From contig KQ964270.1 of NCBI GenBank assembly GCA_001566295.1, forward strand, positions 1 to 64,000: a DNA stretch of 64,000 nucleotides. Direction: 5' to 3'. The position numbers and the translations under genes were made by a program. This stretch comes from Microdochium bolleyi (taxonomy: Eukaryota; Ascomycota; Sordariomycetes; Xylariales; Microdochiaceae). The notes beneath the pieces were generated by a model, which did not search any database, was not told the origin of the DNA, and worked only from the letters and a program-made list of their open reading frames with translations. Position 1 is the first letter of the stretch. The number at the start of each line of letters is the position of its first letter. Below are positions 10,935 to 21,037 of the stretch, in pieces.

Positions 10935-12400
10935 ATGCTCAGGAGGATGGCCAGCACCATCGCCTCACAGTCGTCGGCCGCCCTCACGTTCGATCTCATA
11001 GCTCGATGCTCAGTAAGTCCTGTCGGAGCAAGCTCGCTTCGACTCCCGATATCACTGCTGACGGACGACACATCAACAGACCACGAGAGCGCGGGCCTCG
11101 AATCTCACACTGCCTCATGGCCCCGTGCAGCTCCCCATCTTCATGCCCGTGGCCACCCAGGCCTCCCTGAAGGGTCTGACGCCAGAGCAGCTCGAGGAGA
11201 CGGGCTGCCGGCTATGTCTCAACAACACATACCACCTCGGTCTCAAGCCGGGCCAGGACGTCCTTGATGCCGTCGGCGGCGCGCACAAGCTGCAGGGCTG
11301 GGATCATAACATCCTGACGGACAGTGGGGGGTAAGATAGATCCTACTCTTTTATACGCATGCGAACTCCCGGGCCGCAGCCTGACTTCTGAACCTCTCTC
11401 TGATGCACCCTATAGCTTCCAAATGGTCTCCCTCCTCAAGCTCGCCAACATCACCGAGGACGGCGTGCGGTTTCTCTCGCCGCACGATGGCAGCCCGATG
11501 CTGCTGACGCCGGAGCACTCGATCGACCTGCAGAACAGCATCGGGAGCGACATCATCATGCAGCTCGACGACGTGCTCGTCACCACCAGCCCGGACGCCG
11601 CGCGCATGCGCGAGGCCATGCTGCGCAGCGTGCGCTGGCTCGACCGGTGCGTCGCCGCGCACAGGAACCCGACCACCCAGAACCTGTTCTGCATCATCCA
11701 GGGCGGCCTCGACGACGAGATGCGCCGCGAGTGTTGCGCCGCCATGGTCCAGCGCGACACGCCCGGGATCGCAATCGGCGGGCTCAGTGGCGGCGAGGCA
11801 AAGTCGGACTTCTGCCGCGTCGTCGCGACATGCACCGAGATGCTGCCTGAGCTCAAGCCCCGCTACGTCATGGGCATCGGGTACCCGGAGGACCTGGTCG
11901 TCAGCGTCGCGCTGGGCGCCGACATGTTCGACTGCGTGTGGCCGACGCGCACGGCGCGCTTCGGCAACGCTATCACTAGGCACGGCGTGCTGAACCTCAA
12001 GAACGCCGTGTATGCGGACGACTTTGGGCCGATAGAGGACGGGTGCGGGTGTATATGCTGCCGGAGGCCAGACAGCGCTTCGAGTACATCACCATCACAA
12101 ACGCAATCAATACCAACAACAACGACGGCAGAAGGAGGGGACAGCAGCGGCGCGATCAATGTCACGAGGGCGTTCGTGCACCACAACACGGCCAAGGAGA
12201 CGGCCGCCGCGCACCTGCTCACGATACACAACGTGTGGCACCAGCTGAACCTCATGCGCGAGATCCGGGCCGCCATCATCGAGGACCGGTACCCGGCGTA
12301 TCTGCACCAGTGGTTTGCCGACTTCTACGGTGACAAGAGCAGGTATCCGGACTGGGCTGTTAATGCGCTGCGAGGGGTCGACGTGGACCTTATTCCATAG
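10935..12400 (+). CDS. tgt: Queuine tRNA-guanine transglycosylase, catalytic subunit (QTRT1 type)
   Basis: Exchanges guanine-34 for queuine in tRNAs with GUN anticodons. Introns 11013-11079 and 11331-11415 give 437 aa. The catalytic residues are visible: Asp107 in LTDSGGFQM (general acid/base) and Asp282 in GADMFDCVWPTRTARFG (nucleophile), plus the IIQGGLD and GIAIGGLSGGE substrate loops. The zinc site keeps Cys320, Cys322, Cys325 and His381, but the Cys-to-His spacing is 56, against 26 in the bacterial enzyme. A Ser/Thr/Gln/Gly-rich insert of about 30 residues follows the third Cys. Two in-frame ATGs (10935 and 10947) give proteins that differ by a short basic start. In eukaryotes this subunit pairs with QTRT2; no partner gene is visible here. 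Confidence 0.93.
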
Positions 12401-12859
12401 ATTGGGAAATGAGCCATGGTTCATGACTCGTCTGACCGACATAGAGAACAAAACTTGAAAGAGGAAATCGGAAGGTCAAGACATATAGATCTTTTGTGCT
12501 CTTGTGTATTGTGGGAATGTATAAGAATAGAGCATCTCTGCAGAATGACCTGCTAGCGGTCCAAGAAAGGAAGAAATATGAATGACACATCGTTTCGAAG
12601 AACGTGTGCCGACTTAGAAGCTTAGATGTATGTACAAAAGGATAGAGCGCTAGGCATGAAAAGGTATTGCCGCTACAGAGGCGAAGCAGGGCCCGTCGTA
12701 ATGGAAACCCTGAAATTGGTATAAACAAGAAGAAAGGGGTATATGTCGAAGTGCATGAGCTGGCTGCCTTCCCGGGGGCTGCTCTGCTCAGCTCATCGAT
12801 GAAAAGAAATGGTCTTGATCGTTACTGTGCTTCACTTGAAGTGTCGTACTGCTCCTGCA
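12401..12859. other. Intergenic region between convergent genes
   Basis: Comparatively AT-rich 3' flanks of the transglycosylase gene and the GPI protein gene. No supported feature was seen. Confidence 0.6.
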
Positions 12860-14117
12860 CTATGCGCCGAGCCAGCTGGCCCACGCCAGAGCACCGGCAC
12901 AGACTGCCCACGAAGCGAGACAACGGACACTGGCAGCAGCACTCGTAGGTGTGGGCGACGTCATCGAGTCCGCGGCGGTCGGACCAGGCGCTGGTGTCTG
13001 AGATGCCGTGTCGATGTGCTGGGCAAGAGCTGCTGGCGATGTGGAAGGTCCGCCCAAGCCGAGGGTCGGGAGCGCAGCAGCTGCCACCGTGACCTGGGCT
13101 GCGCCGGAGCCGATGAAGTCGCCGTAGTTGTGGCAGAACCCAATGAGTTGCGAAGCCGCTGTGCCTGAAAGTTAGTGGTCATGATTTTTGGCCGGCGAGC
13201 TTCAAGATTACCACATACCGTTTTCAAGAGACGACTGGCCCGCCACTGAGGCCCAGCTGGCACACTTCGTGGCATGCTTGTCGAGTCTGTCTGGGATCCA
13301 TACTTGCGTTTGCGTGCTGGACGAGTAGCTGTTTCATAGCAATGGGTCAGTCACATGATGGTCGAGTGAGCACAGCAGATCATAGCCAGCTGTACTGACC
13401 AGTAGCACAGGGCTTGCGACTTCTGGGGGAGCATCCCGAAGCCTGGCGTCTCTTGCATGCAAGACTTGCCCATCGCCTCTAAAGCCTTGCAAGCTGGTTC
13501 CATCGCCGCTGATACAGGAGGTGCCACGTTTGCGATAGTCTTGGGCGCCGGTGGCTTGTAGGTGTATGACTTTGTGCAAACTCCCGCCATGTCGCCTGCT
13601 GGGCCCTTCGGGCCACAAAAGGTCGCCAGTCCAGCCCACTCTACAAAGTTGTCAGACATGTCCAGCTAGTCGTGAAGACAGCGTAAGGCTTACGGTTGAT
13701 GGCATCAGTAGACTGGGGGGCTAGGCCCTTGATATGGGACGCACATTGCGCAGCCTTGCCCTCGAAAAGCTTTGGGCGGAACTTTGTGCCGTCACAGCAG
13801 AGGCACTGCCCGATCTGCTGGGCATCGGCCTTGTTGAAGTTGGGGATGATGTCGGAGCAACCGACGATTTGCTCATTGACCTCACCGCAGGAGTCCCCGA
13901 GTGAGGCCGGGGCTGTCGTCTGTGCTGCTCTGCCATTGTCCAGGACCAGTCCACCGCCCACAACCTCTGTCGGCACGGGGAGCGTCATCATCGGCACTGC
14001 CAACGGCTCGTGACGAACATGGTGAAGATGAGCGTGATGGTGATGGTGATGGCCAACGCTAGCCAGAGCGTGGCTCGCAAGGACCATCCAGCTGCCGATC
14101 AGGTAAGCGGGCGCCAT
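12860..14117 (-). CDS. Secreted Cys-rich protein with His tract, probably GPI-anchored; function unknown
   Basis: Not recognised as a named family. Four exons close to 359 aa: 14117-13694, 13640-13400, 13328-13219 and 13164-12860, with introns 13641-13693, 13329-13399 and 13165-13218. The product starts with a probable signal peptide (MAPAYLIGSWMVLASHALAS). This runs straight into a histidine tract at residues 23-36 (six consecutive His, then AHLHHVRH). The body holds many cysteines, including a CLCC motif and the pair CYC. The C-terminus is a Ser/Thr/Ala/Pro-rich stalk followed by a hydrophobic tail ending AWASWLGA, as expected for GPI attachment. A surface role, perhaps metal binding, is inference only. 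The ORF is open upstream, but the ATG at 14117 is the one that yields the signal peptide. Confidence 0.75.
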
Positions 14118-15403
14118 TGTCGTGTCGTCGGGGTCCAGGGACGTCCTCGAATTAAGCTCCTGGGTCCTGCGGGCGTCTGGGCTGGTGGATTTGGCGATGT
14201 GTAAGTTCTGGCTGAGCACTTGGTTGGATGAGAACTCAAGATCGGAGACTATTGGAGTGCCACATTTCTGCGTAACATGGCCGGGCGCCCACGAGGCTTT
14301 TGTTCTAAGAGCCGGGGCCGGCAGGCGGATAGACGCCCAGCGCGCAATCTTAAAATGAAGCCTGCTCGCGGAGTAGGGCTCGAGGTCGAGCAGGCCGTGG
14401 GAAATTAGCAGGGGCCTTGTGATTCGCCGAGCCCACTGCGACAGCCAGGGTCTGATGTCCGAGGCCCTGGTCAAGCTCCAGGGCTTACTTTAGGGCGGCC
14501 TGGCTGCCGAAGTCGAGGGGCGACCTTGGGGCAGGCTGCACTCATTCGGGCAGCGTGGTGGGTCGGGGGACATTGGAGGATCCCATTTCGGAGCTGTGAC
14601 GCAGATCTCGAGCTAGGCACAGAGGAGAGAGGTCACCCGGCTCCATCGACAACAGCATCACAGCCCCATGTTTTGGGAAGCCGGAGCTGCTGGACTGGGC
14701 TACGGATACTGAAGGTGCCTCGTCCTCTCTGTAGTAATGAGTGCGGAGTATGCTGGCGTGACAGAAGACTTCGGGAGCCCAACATTGTGTGCAAGTTGGC
14801 GCGCGCTGACCTTGGGAATCTCTTTCACTGCCTACGAGTCGTGTCAGGCTAGGGTCGCGACGGCATCCACACGACACAAGGGCCAGCCAGGTTGGTAGCG
14901 GACCGGCAAGTCGAAAGGGTCGGGTGCAGACCGCAGGGCGGAGATCGCACAGCAGGCTCGGCAAGACTCGGCAGGATGGGTGCGACTTGTGTGTTTCTGC
15001 TGTATTCCGAGCTGAATTCGAGAAAGCTGAACAAGCCTCCGGTCTGGAATACTGCGTAAGAACATCTGTCGCTCCGTCGGAAGCAACAACACAAACAGAC
15101 AGCTTCGCTTACCCCACACTGCGAGTCCTACGTAGACTCGGCAGTTTGCTCTACCCCACCTTGTGTGCTCTCAGCTTCGGCTTCGCAACAACGATTTCAT
15201 GACGCAAAGGCAGACAACCACAACCGCTTGTGTCGCAACCAACACTCAAGACGGCGCAGACGAAACGATCGCAACGTTCGAATTTCCGCTCCACTTGCAT
15301 CTGCAGCTTGCTGCGCTGACTCATCCCAGTTACAAGGGCTTAACCTTAACCCAGGGTCGCCGCTCCCGTGCATCATTCAAGACAAGCATCTCAAAGTCCT
15401 GCA
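14118..15403. other. Intergenic region between divergent genes
   Basis: Promoter space for the GPI protein (leftward) and the small charged protein (rightward). From about 15070 the plus strand is rich in CA and AC runs, typical of a fungal leader. No supported gene was seen. Confidence 0.55.
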
Positions 15404-15901
15404 ATGTCTGGCACCAAACCTTCCACCAAGGCCATGGGCAATCTGACCATTTCCACGCCGGCCACAAATCCCCAGGCGGCCAAGTCCAAGAAGAAGCCCG
15501 TCGCCGACTCGTGGGAGGATGAGTCCTCGGACGACGACGAACCCTCATCTCCTTCCGCACTCCAGTCACCACCAATCGTGTCGACAACATCAGACAAGCC
15601 GGGTGTCAGCGCCCCTCCGCCGACTCCCAGCTCGCCCGCGAATGGCGTGCCGTGGCGGGGACCACTGGGCTATGCAGAGCCCGCTGCGGGGTCGAGGCGT
15701 CCTGAGAAGACCGATGCCGTGGCGAGACGTATGATCGCAAGTGCATTGGGTGTCAAGGTGCCGAAAGCCACAGAGGAGCAGAAGGCGTACGATCGTGCCG
15801 TCCGCGAAGCAGAACGCAAGAAGAGAGAGGAAGAGCGCGAGGCAGAGCGGAAGCGCGCTGAAGAGACAGCCCGAGCCAAGCAGGCTGTCTGGGACGACTA
15901 G
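15404..15901 (+). CDS. Small charged protein with C-terminal helix, function unknown
   Basis: Intronless, 165 aa. The N-terminal half is predicted disordered: Ser/Pro/Lys-rich, with an acidic WEDESSDDDEPSS patch at about residues 40-52. A short conserved-looking block (VPWRGPLGYAEP) follows, then RRPEKTDAVARRMIASALGV. The last 45 residues are a Glu/Arg/Lys/Ala-rich helix suggestive of a coiled coil, ending in VWDD. The start is the first ATG giving this frame; an upstream in-frame ATG at 15368 would add 12 residues. Convergent with rrg7. I do not recognise the family and assign no function, but the bias pattern and clean frame look genic. Confidence 0.75.
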   Translation: MSGTKPSTKAMGNLTISTPATNPQAAKSKKKPVADSWEDESSDDDEPSSPSALQSPPIVSTTSDKPGVSAPPPTPSSPANGVPWRGPLGYAEPAAGSRRPEKTDAVARRMIASALGVKVPKATEEQKAYDRAVREAERKKREEEREAERKRAEETARAKQAVWDD

Positions 15902-16264
15902 CCCTGACTCTGAAGCACAAGACCTTATGCTTCGGCACTATTTGTCTGGTGCCTCGTTCGCAACTACGCACAATGAGCCAATTCGTGACTTGAACTTCCT
16001 GGTTCTTTACGCACTTATCCTTTCGTATATGTCGCTTCGTACTACGGGCCAAACGGCATCCAGGGGAGGCTTGGGTCATTTCTCGTGTCTTGTTGGACAT
16101 TCAAGAATTCCCCACAGCCGTTTTGGGTGCAAGAACCGCGGCGCAATTCGCTCTGGAGATCCTACACGTTCCCAGGTATTCTTTACATGCCAGTCTACGA
16201 GTACGATCTTGTCGTCAAAACAGAAAGCCACGGATCTACATCTGCAATGGGCAACACAATGTCG
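15902..16264. other. Short convergent intergenic region
   Basis: 3' flanks of the small charged protein and rrg7. Nothing further was seen. Confidence 0.6.
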
Positions 16265-17140
16265 TCACGGCACTCCCGTACCAGTGTCGCTTGCCGTGTA
16301 CGGCAATCCTTGCCAAGTAAGGACCAATTCTTCCACTTTCTCGCCGGCCTGGCCTTCGCTATGCTGAACGGCCACACCCATCCCCGCAAGCCCTTGCTCC
16401 TCCGCCTGGCGATTCCAGAGCAGTTGCTCGACTCTGCCATCCTTGGTACACGACATGTATGCCATCGGCCAGCGGCTCCTGGTTAGAGAGTCTCTGACGC
16501 CCTTAGTGGCTGGCTTCTGCGTGACCAACACGCCCACGACGCCCTGCTTCCCAGTGCTACCTCCACGCCACCCAGGCGGCGCAGCGACGAAGGCGCCTTC
16601 GAGCTCGCGCACGTGCTGAGGGCCAACCTTCGAGCTCTGTTTGGGGCCGAACGCTTTACATTGTAGGATGATCCGTAGCGGCGGTGGCGCATGCCCGTCC
16701 ACTGGAGTCGCTACAGACGGGACGGCCCACGTGCCGAGAAGGTCGATACCACCGTCGGAGCGACCGCCTACCCGCCGCAGGTCAAAACCCAGTCGGCCTA
16801 GGGAGGCTGCCACGGTGTACTCGTAGTGCGTGCCTGTGTATGTTGTGGATGATGGGTCCAGGCCTGTACGGAAGGCATATGCTGTGTATGAGCTCAGGTC
16901 GTTGTGCGCGATGCTGGGAGGGTCTGGGTAGATCAGGCGGGATTGGGCCTTTGACTGTGCGGGTGTGGAAGTTTGGTTTGCGGTGGTTGATTCAACGCTC
17001 CTTGATGAAAACCAGGCTGCTCGAGGTGCTGCTTGTGCCAAGCTTCGTGACAAACAAGCCGTAGAGAATATCGATATTCCCCGGAAAACTGAGACTGCCC
17101 CAAAGAGGCGACTCACGCTCATCTGGATGGTGTATGTCAT
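16265..17140 (-). CDS. rrg7: Required for respiratory growth protein 7 homologue, mitochondrial
   Basis: Matches the fungal RRG7 family (DUF2034), a mitochondrial protein needed for respiratory growth in yeast whose molecular role is unclear. Intronless, 291 aa. The N-terminus is a plausible mitochondrial presequence, rich in Arg, Ser and Ala with few acidic residues. The core contains TGTHYEYTVAASLGRLGFDL, then GGRSDGGIDLLGTW and RIILQCKAF. That is the Asp...(Gln)-x-Lys arrangement of the PD-(D/E)XK nuclease fold seen in Mrr-like restriction endonucleases. The ATG at 17140 is used; a second in-frame ATG at 17122 would also keep the presequence. Its start faces pre2 across 613 bp. Confidence 0.85.
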   Translation of the reverse strand: MTYTIQMSVSRLFGAVSVFRGISIFSTACLSRSLAQAAPRAAWFSSRSVESTTANQTSTPAQSKAQSRLIYPDPPSIAHNDLSSYTAYAFRTGLDPSSTTYTGTHYEYTVAASLGRLGFDLRRVGGRSDGGIDLLGTWAVPSVATPVDGHAPPPLRIILQCKAFGPKQSSKVGPQHVRELEGAFVAAPPGWRGGSTGKQGVVGVLVTQKPATKGVRDSLTRSRWPMAYMSCTKDGRVEQLLWNRQAEEQGLAGMGVAVQHSEGQAGEKVEELVLTWQGLPYTASDTGTGVP

Positions 17141-17753
17141 GATGGGAGTGAGTACATGGCCGGCAGACTGCCTATAAGCTTGACAGCAAACATCAGGATC
17201 TGATGTCGTACGCAAGCATTCGTGCAATGACCCGTGTTTTCAGCTCCTTTCCCGCTGTCTGGTGTCTCCTGTCCTCTTTGCCCGTGTCCGCTGTGATCGG
17301 ACAAGCAGAGTCACTACCTGTCTGTGGTGTGCTCGTGAGGTTGCGATACTGTCCCGCCAGGCCGGTAGCAGCTGGCGGTCTGGATGAGCATTGGCGGGTC
17401 CACTTCACCGCAGCGAAGCTCGAGAGGCAGGAGCTCTCCACAGCCCAGCAGTACGCGTGGGGCCCGCTGCCTTGAGCTCCGCAGCCTCGCCCAAGCACTG
17501 CGAGGGAGCACCTCCAAGCTCCGGCCGCAACCACACCTCGTCATCCCGCCGCCAGCCTGCAAGCACGGCATCCGTTCAACAGATCATCAGCGTCGTCGAC
17601 ATCGCACTGCGCCCAGCACCCGAGGAGCCCGACCAAGAAGCCTCTCACCCACGACCAGACAGAGGCAGCTGCCCACTGATTGTCCTGCACCAGCACCGAC
17701 AGCAACACCCCGCCCGCATCGTCACCCGCTGCTGGCCAGCACACATTGTCAGA
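17141..17753. promoter_or_regulatory. Divergent intergenic region of rrg7 and pre2
   Basis: 613 bp between two opposed starts. A run of overlapping plus-strand ORFs from 17384 is Arg/Pro/Ser-rich with no domain and is taken as leader sequence. No clear core promoter motif was seen. Confidence 0.45.
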
Positions 17754-18805
17754 ATGGATACCCTCGTCACCCGGTACAGCCGCCCCGCGGCGCTCCAGCG
17801 CGAGACACACCACGAGGACAGCTTCGAGGATGTCCAGGACGACATGGCGCCCTCCTTGTCTCTCAAGTTCGCCATGCCCCCCGTAGCACAGGTCAGTCTT
17901 TCGCCAGCATTCGTCTTTAGGGTGTGGTGTTTGGTCCCGGTTGTGGACTGGCAGGAGACTCCTGGGAAGATGGCTCGACGCTATTGTAGTGCCTGACACT
18001 GGGGGAGCTATACCCAACCCTATCCTATATTCCAGTAATTGCGTTTGTGAATGTGCCCGGACACCGCCGCTGACATTGTGTCCAGCCCTCTGCCTGGCTC
18101 CGCGCCGCCACCGACGACCGCTCAAACCCGGACTGCCCAATCAAGATTGCCCACGGCACAACAACACTCGCTTTCCGCTTCAAGGGCGGCATTATAGTAG
18201 CCACAGACTCCCGCGCGACGGCGGGCAACTGGATCGCCTCGCAGACAGTCAAGAAGGTCATCGAGATCAACGACAAGATGCTGGGTACGATGGCTGGAGG
18301 TGCCGCCGACTGCCAGTACTGGCTCGGCTGGCTGGGAATGCAATGCCGCCTGCACGAGCTGCGCCACAAGCGCCGCATCAGTGTCGCTGCGGCCTCCAAG
18401 ATCCTCGCAAACCTCGTCTACCAGTACAAGGGCATGGGCTTGTCCATGGGTACCATGTGCGCGGGCGTCACAAAGGAGGAGGGACCCGCGCTGTACTACA
18501 TCGACAGCGACGGCACACGGCTGGCGGGTAATCTTTTCTGTGTGGGATCTGGTCAGACGTTTGCGTACGGTGTGCTCGACGCCGAGTACGACTACAACCT
18601 CAGCGACGAGGCGGCGCTCGAGCTCGGCAAGCGTAGCATTCTCGCTGCCGCGCATCGTGACGCGTACTCTGGTGGCTTTGTCAACCTGTACCACGTCAAG
18701 GAGGCCGGCTGGACCAAGCACGGCTTCATGGACACGAACCCGATGTTCTGGGAGACCAAGCTCGAGAAGGGCGAGTTCAGCAATGTCACGAGTGCGCTGG
18801 AGTAG
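17754..18805 (+). CDS. pre2: 20S proteasome subunit beta 5 (chymotrypsin-like)
   Basis: The chymotrypsin-like catalytic subunit of the 20S core. One intron, 17892-18085 (194 bp); product 285 aa. A propeptide of 70 residues precedes the catalytic threonine: autocleavage is expected at Gly70-Thr71 in [14 protein letters not shown]. In mature numbering Thr1, Asp17 and Lys33 fall where the family requires (ATDSRATAG, then TVKKVIEIN). Other diagnostic blocks are [38 protein letters not shown] and [14 protein letters not shown]. The length matches fungal Pre2. The first exon encodes only propeptide. Confidence 0.97.
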
Positions 18806-19222
18806 GGCAGGTGTTCTGAGCAATAAACATTTAGACAGGAGCCACAGACAGAAGGGCAACGATGAACAAGAAGGTCAAACCAAAACTGTGTATTCGCACT
18901 TGTCAAGCATTTTGAGGTTGTGGATCACGACCGTTTCCATTCCGTGTACCCTAATGTGCGGAGGAGTAGAAGTCAGGATTCTTGCTGTCCGCAAAACCAT
19001 GATACTTTTGGGAGTCAAGAAAGGTCTCCATGCTGTGCTATTTCATCACAAGCGAGTGCGTTTGTGGGGTCTAACCAGGATGATATAGATTTCAATCATG
19101 CTATGCTAGTGAAGTACAGAGTCTTTTACAATGTTGTATACAGGTACCTGTACAGCTACTTCGTGGTGTCATCGTCATCGTCGTCGTCGTCGTCGTCGTT
19201 GCGCCCCGGAAATGAAGAGAGC
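18806..19222. other. Convergent 3' flanks of pre2 and qri7
   Basis: Contains AATAAA at 18822-18827, only 17 bases past the pre2 stop, and a trinucleotide tract near 19169-19201. No gene was seen. The long plus-strand ORF that enters here from 18920 is antisense to qri7. Confidence 0.55.
19169..19201. repeat. ATC/GTC trinucleotide microsatellite
   Basis: A run of (T)CATCGTCATCG then repeated TCG units, next to the qri7 stop at 19223 and therefore in its 3' UTR. Its length is probably variable between strains. Confidence 0.85.
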
Positions 19223-21037
19223 TCACTCCCCCACAGGCTGTTTCTCACTATACCACCCGGGAACACCCAGCACGCCGCCCTCGCCCTCGCCGCCAGGATC
19301 AAGTGGCCACTTCTTGATCGGCCGGACGTCCAGCTCGGAGCGCCAGCCGGCCTCGTACATCTCCATCCCCGCCCAGGCGATCATGGCCGCGTTGTCGGTG
19401 CACAGGTGCACGGGCGGGCACACAATCTCCACGCCCGCGAAGCCGCGCGCGTCGAGCATGGCGCGCAGGATGTGCCGGAGGTACTTGTTCGACGCGACGC
19501 CGCCGGACACCACGACCGTCTTGATGGCCCGCAACTGGGGGCCCTCCTCCTTCTCCTGCACCTTGGGGGCAAGCTTCTTGAGCGCCATGAGCAGCCTGCT
19601 GGCCAGGTGCTCGAACGCGATGCGCATCGTGACCCGCGCAAGCTCGCGCCTGTTCCTGACGCTCAGCGGGTGGGCGTTGATGTTGACGCCCACGTCCTCG
19701 CCGCCGCCGCCGCCGCCGCGCGGGGGCAGCGCGCTCGGGTCGCCCCGCATGATGGCGTGCACGCGGCCGTTGAGCCCGGAGAAGTCGAAGCGCATGGCCG
19801 CGGACTCGTGCAGGGGCGGCGTGAGCGACCACCCCCGCGCCTGGGACCTGTAGGTGCGCTTCTCGTCGAGCTTGGTCCGCGGCGGCGCGTACTCGTAGCC
19901 CTGGTCCACGATCTCGGCGGCGTCCCAGCCCTTCGGGCTCCCCGCGCTCGTGGGGAAGGCGAACTCCTCGAGCAGCCGGCCGTACATGACGTCGGGCGCC
20001 GCGGCGATGTAGGACTCCGGGAGGATCACGCGCGCGCACTTGTCGAGCAGGTCGCCGATGGCGATGTTGTGCGCCTCGGCGAGGATGCTGTGGTCGTTGA
20101 GCCCGCGCGAGTGCACGAGCAGGCTGTGTCCGCCGGAGACGAGGAGCGAGAGGAACGGGAACTCGGTCCTACCTGGGGCGCCGGTGTCGTTCTCCTGCTT
20201 CTTCGTCATCTTCTCGTCGTCAGTATCGCTCTTGCCGTCCTCGTCCGCTGAGGATGCAGAGGAGGATGAGGAGGAGGCAGTCTCTGTTGCTGGCGAGGCG
20301 AGTTTCCCTTGCTCCAGCGCATGCACGAGCCGCGGCGTGAGGGCGTGCGCCTCCATGTGGTGCACCGCCAGCAGCGGCACGTCCCAGGCCACGGCGAGGC
20401 TTTTTGCCGTCATGAGCCCGACCGTCAGGTTCGACAGCATGCCCGGGCCTCGCGTCACGGTGACAAAGTCTGGCTTTCGCCGGGCCTTGCCAGCAGCCCA
20501 GACGATCCCGCCCCCGCCAGTACTTCCCACGCCCTCATCGGCGGGCAGCGCCTTGAGCGCCCTCTTGAGCAAAGGGGCCATGCTGGAGACGTGCGACTGC
20601 ACCGCGGCCTCCGGGTACACCCCTCCGAAGCTGCGGTTATCAGAGGTGATCTTCTTGTTGAAGTGCAGCTTCGCGGCGCTGCCAGTCTTCTCGAGGATCG
20701 CGACGCACGTGTCGTCGCAGGATGACTCGATCGCGAGCGTCAGCAGGCTACGCTGTCGCGCAGACCGCCGCTGGGGCTCATTCTTCTTCTCGCCGGGCTC
20801 GTTGTTGGGTGGGGTGGCAGTTGGTGTGGACGCAGTATTGTCGGGAATTACTGAAGATGGGACGCTCGAAGGTGTCGGTGATGCCGTAGCGAGTCTGCCC
20901 GCCGTTGTCGACAGCCGACGGCGGGTTGTCAGGAGGGAAGTGCTGCTGCCCGCGCGAGCCGTACTCAACAGCGTCGCAGGCAGGTCATGTCGTCGGAGGC
21001 GACATGGTCGCGCGAGGAGGGTGCATGACCTCCTCAT
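19223..21037 (-). CDS. qri7: Mitochondrial tRNA N6-threonylcarbamoyladenosine transferase (Qri7/OSGEPL1)
   Basis: The Kae1/TsaD/Qri7 family transfers the threonylcarbamoyl group to A37 of ANN-decoding tRNAs; the Qri7 branch acts in mitochondria. Intronless, 604 aa, longer than yeast Qri7 because of inserts. The N-terminal 90 residues are Arg/Ser/Thr-rich, like a presequence. Family motifs are TLAIESSCDDT at about residue 100, FGGVYPEAAVQSHV, VTRGPGMLSNLTVGLMTAKSLA, the metal motif HMEAH at 227-231, LLVSGGHS, and near the end VSGGVASNKYLR with CTDNAAMIAWAG. An acidic, Ser-rich insert (about residues 255-295) precedes FPFLSLLVSGGHS. Translation can only start at the ATG ending at 21037; the codon before it is TTG. 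Confidence 0.95.
   Translation of the reverse strand: MRRSCTLLARPCRLRRHDLPATLLSTARAGSSTSLLTTRRRLSTTAGRLATASPTPSSVPSSVIPDNTASTPTATPPNNEPGEKKNEPQRRSARQRSLLTLAIESSCDDTCVAILEKTGSAAKLHFNKKITSDNRSFGGVYPEAAVQSHVSSMAPLLKRALKALPADEGVGSTGGGGIVWAAGKARRKPDFVTVTRGPGMLSNLTVGLMTAKSLAVAWDVPLLAVHHMEAHALTPRLVHALEQGKLASPATETASSSSSSASSADEDGKSDTDDEKMTKKQENDTGAPGRTEFPFLSLLVSGGHSLLVHSRGLNDHSILAEAHNIAIGDLLDKCARVILPESYIAAAPDVMYGRLLEEFAFPTSAGSPKGWDAAEIVDQGYEYAPPRTKLDEKRTYRSQARGWSLTPPLHESAAMRFDFSGLNGRVHAIMRGDPSALPPRGGGGGGEDVGVNINAHPLSVRNRRELARVTMRIAFEHLASRLLMALKKLAPKVQEKEEGPQLRAIKTVVVSGGVASNKYLRHILRAMLDARGFAGVEIVCPPVHLCTDNAAMIAWAGMEMYEAGWRSELDVRPIKKWPLDPGGEGEGGVLGVPGWYSEKQPVGE

Noticed and set aside
18822..18827. AATAAA polyadenylation signal after pre2
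   Set aside because: Only 17 bases past the stop, which is very close for a fungal polyadenylation site. Fungal signals are degenerate, so the match is weak evidence.
18920..20251. 443-codon plus-strand ORF
   Set aside because: It is antisense to qri7, whose motifs are unambiguous. GC-rich third positions create long antisense frames, and the product is Gly/Arg/Ala/Val-rich with no domain.
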